Source: Gnetum montanum
Lineage: Eukaryota; Streptophyta; Gnetopsida; Gnetales; Gnetaceae
Assembly (NCBI GenBank): GCA_015680685.1
Contig: MNCI01029550.1
Span: forward strand, 63,804 to 127,803
Direction of reading: 5' to 3'
DNA: 64,000 nt
Shown: piece after piece, positions 58,301 to 64,000 of the stretch
Numbering within the stretch: the stretch's first letter is position 1
How the letters are laid out: every line of letters begins with the position of its first letter
Position numbers and translations under genes: made by a program
The notes under the pieces: model-generated
Told to the model about the DNA's origin: nothing
Databases searched by the model: none
What the model saw: the letters and a program-made list of their open reading frames with translations, nothing else

Positions 58301-60522
58301 ATATAAACTCTTGATTATGATGATTAAAATAAGATTAATTCTTAGTCTTGTCAAAGAGGTTTTGGTAAGGAAATTGTGTAGGTAGTAATAAGTGAAAATG
58401 AAGAAAAATGGTGTACTGAAAATAATGTAAGGGATGATCAAGGGTCCTATCACAAGGGACATGAAAAAATAGAGATATCACATAAAAGATCTAATGAAAG
58501 AGAACCTAATTATGAGAAGGTACTTCATGATAGGGGACCTCATCTCAAACTCCACTAATCTTCTCGATTTATTAGTAAGCAAGGTAACTCAAGGTAATTT
58601 TCTATCTCTTTGCTTGCTAGTTAATAGGATATTGTCCTAAATAATCTATGTCTAGATCATATATGGTGGAATAAGTGTCTAGATAATTTCTTATATTGAT
58701 TAATTATTTTTGTGAAGACTTGTAATTACACCTATAATAATTTTTCTTAGTTTGATTTCTTCTTTTGCTCAATCTAAAATTCTTGTGATGATCTGTTTCT
58801 ATACTCATAGCCTTTGGAATGATTTTTGAGATTTATAAGATGAGATAAACCTTTATCAATATTGCTGGTTGAAGATCTAGATCTCCATAGATTAAGCTTA
58901 ATGTTGATATACTATTTTAGTGTATTTGTGATTTTTTGCAGATTGATCTTAAAGGCCCAAGATAAGTAGTACATATGTAGGGGGACCCTACATCTCAATC
59001 ATCTTTGGGACCAACAATATGAGGGAAGACCATGGAGACTTCAACCAAAATGCACAATGAGTAAGAAAAGAAATTCAAGAGGTATTTATTGGGATGGAAA
59101 AGTCTTCAATGGTTGTGTATTAGGACTTTTTAAGGTATGTAATGATATATGAAAACTTGGTTCCTTATCAACATCTATTGTTTGTAAATGATTGTGGTTA
59201 TTGTATTAACATGTACTAAAAGAAAAACATGCATGACTTTCATGTTCTTTTGATAAACTATTTTGGTTGAATCTAGAATTACATGATGCTAACTATGAGA
59301 TTAGTTTTCTTTTATCTTTAGTCTTTAGCATCAATTTATGTGTTCGTCCTCATTGTTTTGAATTGACAACCCACCTATCCAATGTTCAACCATAAGCTTA
59401 AGCATGAAGTATCTATTTTTATACAATAAGTAGTTGATATATGAGCAAGGCCATGATCATTTTTGGGTATCTATGCTATCTATTGAATAATTTGCTTTGA
59501 GATGAATATTTTTGGAATTTGGCATGGCTAGTTTCAAGTTGTAAATTGCTATATGCTCATTTACCAAGATGAAAGATGAATACTAATTTATTTTGAAAAT
59601 AGATTACTTGCTCCTCAACATTCACACTTCACTTCAAGATAAAATATTGGTTGAAAAACTTGGATCAGTTCTTGCTATATGTGTGGAAACACTTATAAAT
59701 TTCGTGCTCTCTATTTGTGTGATACTTGATGAAACACCTATTTCTACATGCTCTATCTTTGATATTTTTTATTTACTGATTATTTCTACATGATCATATT
59801 TACATTAGGAGAGAATTTTAGGAAGTGTATGAATGTATATTTATTAGCATGTTTTATTTTTGATCAATGTTTTTGGATGTTGCATTACCTGGAACAAACA
59901 ATGGAGCATGTTGTCTCCCTTATAATTAAATGTTGCTAGTTCTTACTGAATTAATTGCTGCTCCTTGTTTTAACCTCAAAAGAGAATTTCTTAATTTTCA
60001 CAATCACACCTTAAGTGGAGGCTACAGTAAATTACTCATTACTTTTTGAGTAAGAACATGATTAGTCTATGAAAATGTATTCCTCTAACATCAATAGTTT
60101 TCCATTGCGAAGTTGTATGGCTATATTTACTTCATTATGGAGATATGCCCATGTTGTATAAAAATGAAGATTATCTGAATTCCAAGCACCTTGCACTACT
60201 AATGACTTATTTTTTTAGAGATAGGTTGCTTAAGCCTTTGCTTCAAGATTTAATTTTACTTGGAAGATTTATTCTACTGTTACCAAATTTGTGGCACCTA
60301 TTCATGGACCTAATAAATACATGCTTCCTATATCCTTTTAGTATTATGATACTTAACTCTCCATGTTAGGTGGCTATTAATGTTCTTTTCTATCTTTTAT
60401 ATGCAATTTTTTGCATGTTATCCTTTTTGTTACTGTTCAAAAGGATGAGACTCGTATGGTTATAATTGTATGATTACTAACCCACTTTCTTAGGTTTTGA
60501 ATATCACCAAAAAGGGGGAGAT

Positions 60523-61773
60523 TGTGGACCTTTCAATGTGTTTTGGTGTGCTCAAAACATTAAGTAAAATGGAGACAAAAGTTATTTGCATGATTGTATG
60601 GTCATTGTGTTTATAGGACTACATACATGGAAATCTAAGATGAGCTAAAGAGGAGAAGGAACAAACTATCTTAGAGCTTAAAGGAGGAGGTCACCCACAT
60701 GTATTTAAATGAATATCTAAAGAATGTGGACAATGACATGATATTGTACAAGCAAAGTGGACATCATTAAAGCATACAAAAGATCAAGGCTATGGATAAG
60801 AAATGAAGGATTCATCGTGCAAAGGAAGATGAAGAAATACACCTCTTGGAAGCAGTAGACATCTTGGTAGATTTGAGGTGAACTCAAAGAAAATTTAGAA
60901 ACACATCTTCAAAAATAGCAAGACATATTTCACCAACAAAAGATGTCTTTCATGAGGCAAAGAAATCTTTATATAATGCAAACCAAATGTTGAAATATGT
61001 CTTCCATTGAGCAAAGACATCTTCCAAGATGGAGACTTCAGAAAGACATCTTTCAGGAAATAAAGAAATCTTTCTAGATTTGAAGGAAAATTTAGAGAGA
61101 CATCTCAAGCACAAGAAAGACATCTCCCATGACTATTAGTGATCATTATCTAGTCTTTGCATGAGTTTTGAGAAGGATTTATCAAAACAACAACTATAAG
61201 AAGACTTTATGTGCATTGGGAAAAGTGGAAGCATTGTTGAAATCATTGTACAATCATTTGTAATCATTTTATTCAAGGTTGCCCCACATTTTCTAATCAT
61301 TTTGGCTTGTAAAGTGTGTTTTACCTAACTATGCAAGGATCAACAAATTGAGTGGCAATCATTCTTTGTATTTCTTGTTCTTATTACCCTGCAAGGTTAA
61401 GTTCCTTGAGCTTGTTAGGATCTTGCAAGATTGAGTTGTTAGTGCTGGGGTATAATACTTTGTGTAGAGCTCAAGATTATAAAGGTTGTGGAAGCCTTGA
61501 AACCATATTTCAAAGCCTGATAGGACCTCATAGGTTTGAGTGATTGGTGATATGGTATAATACTCCAAAGTAGGGTTTGAAGACTGTATAGGGTGTAGAT
61601 CCTTCAACCACATTTTGAGAGCAACAAAATCTAGAGGTGTGCTTGTAATCTACCCTCCAAGAGTGAAGTACCCAAGTTGGGGAACCATGTAAATTTTTGT
61701 GTGTGATTTGTTTCTTTAAGTTTTTATTTTTGAAACTTATTCATCCCCCACTTTTTAAGTTCAACGATCCACA
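60523..61773 (+). repeat. 3' LTR of element B (1251 bp)
   Basis: Complete, with TGTGGA/TCCACA inverted ends. It contains the AGACATCTT word array at 60850-61125 and is the best copy for defining the family LTR. Confidence 0.8.
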
Positions 61774-62110
61774 CTAACTTCCTTTTAGCTTGTGTGATAA
61801 TGGTGTCTTAGACGTTTTGGAATTATTGGCCTAATAGAGAAATCTAGTAGGGGTTCTTTAGTCTATAATTGAAGTGTAAGAGGATATGAATATCTACTTA
61901 TGCAATATTGATGTAATTATATCTAGATGCCTTCCACTTAGTAACCTTAGCTAGGGAAAAGAAAGAAAGGGCTACTAGTTTGAGTTTTGTGTCATGTTGA
62001 GTTGCAAAGTCTTTATTTTGGGAAATGGCATCATGACTTACTTTGCATATCTATCAACCTTTTTGTATGCCTTATGCTTCCATCTAGCCTCCACACTCTC
62101 TCAAAACTCC
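61774..62110. other. Unassigned sequence right of element B
   Basis: No gene or repeat recognised. It may be the interior (gag side) of the element whose primer-site-like sequence follows. Confidence 0.3.
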
Positions 62111-62593
62111 AAACTTGGCTCTAATACTAATCTCTATTCAAATCACTCACTTTCCTCACTCTAGAATATTACTTGAATAATGTAGACACATGCAAGCTAA
62201 AATTTATCACAATGTAGAGAGAAATTTAAGAAAACACTTCAAAGCTTATATTATTCAAAGTGTAAAAAGTCTAGAGTACAAGAAAAGAAGAACCAAAGGG
62301 ATGATTAGGTGCAGAATGCTTCAAAGATGCTACTAGAAGAATCTAGCTTCTTGGTTCTCTTGCAATTGATGCCTCTTAGTTTTTCCATGATCCATATTTA
62401 TAATAAAGGGGATTACCTCTAGACCCTTCTAATGGATAACAACTCAAATTACACTTATCTTGGTAGTGGATAACAACACAACATCCACTTCAAAAGAGAT
62501 AAGATAGGAATCTTATCTTTACATTGTAGAAGTGGCTATAAATCAAACTAATAATACACAAGCTTTTTACAATGGCAAATAGGATGAGACACA
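62111..62593 (-). repeat. Primer-site-like sequence and possible 5' LTR of a minus-strand Copia element
   Basis: The minus strand at 62111-62129 reads TAGTATTAGAGCCAAGTTT, close to the initiator-tRNA-Met complement. To its right, 62130-62590 has no coding frame and a TATA-like CATATTTATAATAAAGG (62391-62407), as an LTR would. The partner LTR was not found. It might belong to Copia-2, separated from it by later insertions. Confidence 0.35.
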
Positions 62594-64000
62594 TTAAGCA
62601 TGTCCACAGGAGTTGTAGTTGTCATGTGATCCCACTTCATCATCTACAAGAGAATCCCAAATATGGAGGTTTTTGGAGATTCTAGCATATGAAGGACATA
62701 ATATAATTTTCATATCCTCTATTACATTCCATAGCAACAATCCTGGTATCCAATAGTTTGAGATTGAGTGTTTTAGAAGGAAAAAGAAATTGTGAATAAT
62801 ATTATTGAATATCATAAGTGTTGGAAGTATAAATATCTTGATAAATGGAGTAACACCATGGATTTTCCCAATCATGTCTTTTGCTGATGCATGAAACTAG
62901 AAAATAGGAAGTTTTTTCCCCAAAATGAGCAACATGCCAACACCGTGCTTGCAAATTACCATAGTAGAGATAATCTCCATGGAACTCGTTCCTTCACTAA
63001 AAAAACATGAGATGATTAGGAACTAGGATAGTATTTGGGGGCATGTCCAACGTTTTTCCATCAGGTCCAAAATAATTCATTATGAGGGTGCCATTGATTT
63101 ATTTCAATTTGATAAACATGGAATGGACCTGGTTGGTAATATGATCAATTTAGGACATGAGTTGAAGAAAACATGAATTATGAATATAGGAAGTAGATTC
63201 TCTAGAACTAAGGTTGCATAGTTCTATATAACTTGAAGTTGCAATGGAATGATGGTTATGAGGATCTTCAAGTTGAGGGATGAATGAATGGAGACAAAAT
63301 TTGGAATAAGGGGCAACGTCATACAAGTATATGATAAAACCATCAAAATTACTCTTACAACCTTCTCAAAGATATTCTTAATGCAGAGTGGGCATATAGC
63401 TTTCGTATGCTCTACAATTCCTAGTTATTTGAGGTAACCTAAGAATCCATCCCTCACTTATGAGAATATCTATAGAAAAATAAAACAATGATAAAAATAT
63501 TAGTAGTAAGAGAGTTGATACTCTCTAGTTATGAAATCAACAAGTCTATTATTCTTGCCATCAATATATTTTGAATCAAAATGAAAAAGATCTATGTATA
63601 GATCCCATTGGATAAGTCTAGTATGAGCTACTTTATTTAAAGCCTTAGAACTTCAATACTTATCAAAATGCTTTGAATTACTCTTGATTATGAAATGTAC
63701 ATTCTTAAGGAACAACTTGGATTTTTCAATGCCTTTAACAACGGCCAATAATTCTCTATGGGTACTATGATAATTTTTTTGGACTTCACTAAACTTACTA
63801 GAAGCATACTTGCATATATGAAGGATGTTATCTTCTTTAAGTGTAGCGCCCCAAAATTCATAGGAAGCATCAGTTTCTAAGATTAACTCTTCATTTGTGG
63901 GTAATTAGAGTTTTTCCAAATTGTTACATTGCTGTTTGATTAATGCATATGTGTCTATGTGCTGTTTGGTCAATGTAGGAGGGTTTTATCCTAGTTGTTC
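62594..64000 (-). mobile_element. Endogenous caulimovirid-like RNase H relic, copy 2 (runs off the window)
   Basis: Sister of copy 1, same orientation. 62700-64000 aligns with 52242-53460 over its length. The minus-strand RNase H (about 63890-63540) opens with an ETDASYEFWGATL segment, continues CKYASSKF and NYHSTHRELLAVVKGI, and closes with a GKNNRLVDF segment. The Asp-Ala-Ser..Phe-Trp-Gly opening is characteristic of Caulimoviridae RNase H. Stops (for example in the KY-stop-SSKAL stretch) and base changes break the frame. The downstream part (62594-62875) has a conserved but unassigned frame. Confidence 0.6.

Larger units (their letters stand above)
56758..61773 (+). mobile_element. Element B: second gag-only Copia-type element
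   Basis: Only the last 135 bp of the 5' LTR remain (56758-56892, ending ATCCACA). Next come the primer site TGGTATTAGAGCC at 56895, a Gag relic (56947-58300), non-coding interior, a purine tract AAAAAGGGGGAGA (60509-60521) and the complete 3' LTR (60523-61773, TGTGGACC to ATCCACA). It parallels element A throughout and likewise lacks pol. The bases after the 3' LTR are ctaac; the left target copy is lost with the truncated LTR. Confidence 0.8.

Noticed and set aside
1-64000. CRISPR arrays, bacterial operons, riboswitches
   Set aside because: Nothing of the kind. Repeats are tandem or LTR-type, genes have introns, and the sequence is plant nuclear in character.

Overview
This window looks like a piece of a large, repeat-rich seed-plant nuclear genome, probably a gymnosperm (my inference; no single marker proves it). 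Only one intact protein-coding gene is visible in 64 kb. Nearly everything else is old, nested retroelement sequence in which open frames are broken mainly by changes such as CAA/CAG to TAA/TAG and TGG to TAG/TGA. There are no bacterial-type operons, CRISPR arrays or intact tRNA genes.

The live gene is a five-exon GDSL esterase/lipase on the minus strand (coding span 31031-33062, 365 aa, canonical GT..AG introns, all catalytic blocks present). Its long apparent first exon is a read-through of a 90-bp in-frame intron. A Copia element on the same strand lies about 0.8 kb upstream of its start codon.

Layout. 1-2308: AT-rich LTR-like sequence, an unassigned coding relic and a 39-bp tandem repeat. 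2309-15603: element F, a Del/Tekay-like LTR element with matching 573-574 bp LTRs, a tRNA-Met-type primer site and no visible pol. F encloses a decayed copy of a CCR4/nocturnin-type deadenylase, a 5S-rRNA-derived segment and minisatellites. The deadenylase copy is cut in two by a second element, C (3979-11326). 15765-21976: element D, same family as C, with a perfect 5-bp target duplication. 21977-23550: a second, partial F-family copy (G). 24385-25330: end of a non-LTR reverse transcriptase. 25436-25560: SINE-like unit. 25570-29345: 5'-truncated L1-type LINE. 29345-33800: unique sequence with the GDSL gene. 33842-38770: Copia-1, nearly full length but dead. 39360-41750: element H, C/D family, plus strand. 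43063-49225: element A, a Copia-type LTR element with gag only. 49430-52200: Copia-2 pol relic holding an antisense solo LTR of the F family. 52242-53620: endogenous caulimovirid-like RT/RNase H relic. 53840-56757: element E, C/D family, abutting the 5' LTR of element B. 56758-61773: element B, sister of A. 62594-64000: second caulimovirid-like copy, running off the end.

The main biological points are three. First, a gypsy-type family (C, D, E, H) carries gag, sometimes protease, a shared non-coding spacer and an extra 3' reading frame but shows no reverse transcriptase or integrase in any copy here. Second, a Copia-type family (A, B) is reduced to gag between 1.2-kb LTRs. Third, an LTR element appears to have captured a deadenylase gene copy. 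All would need enzymes supplied by autonomous relatives, so the window is mostly a record of non-autonomous retroelement activity around one surviving gene.
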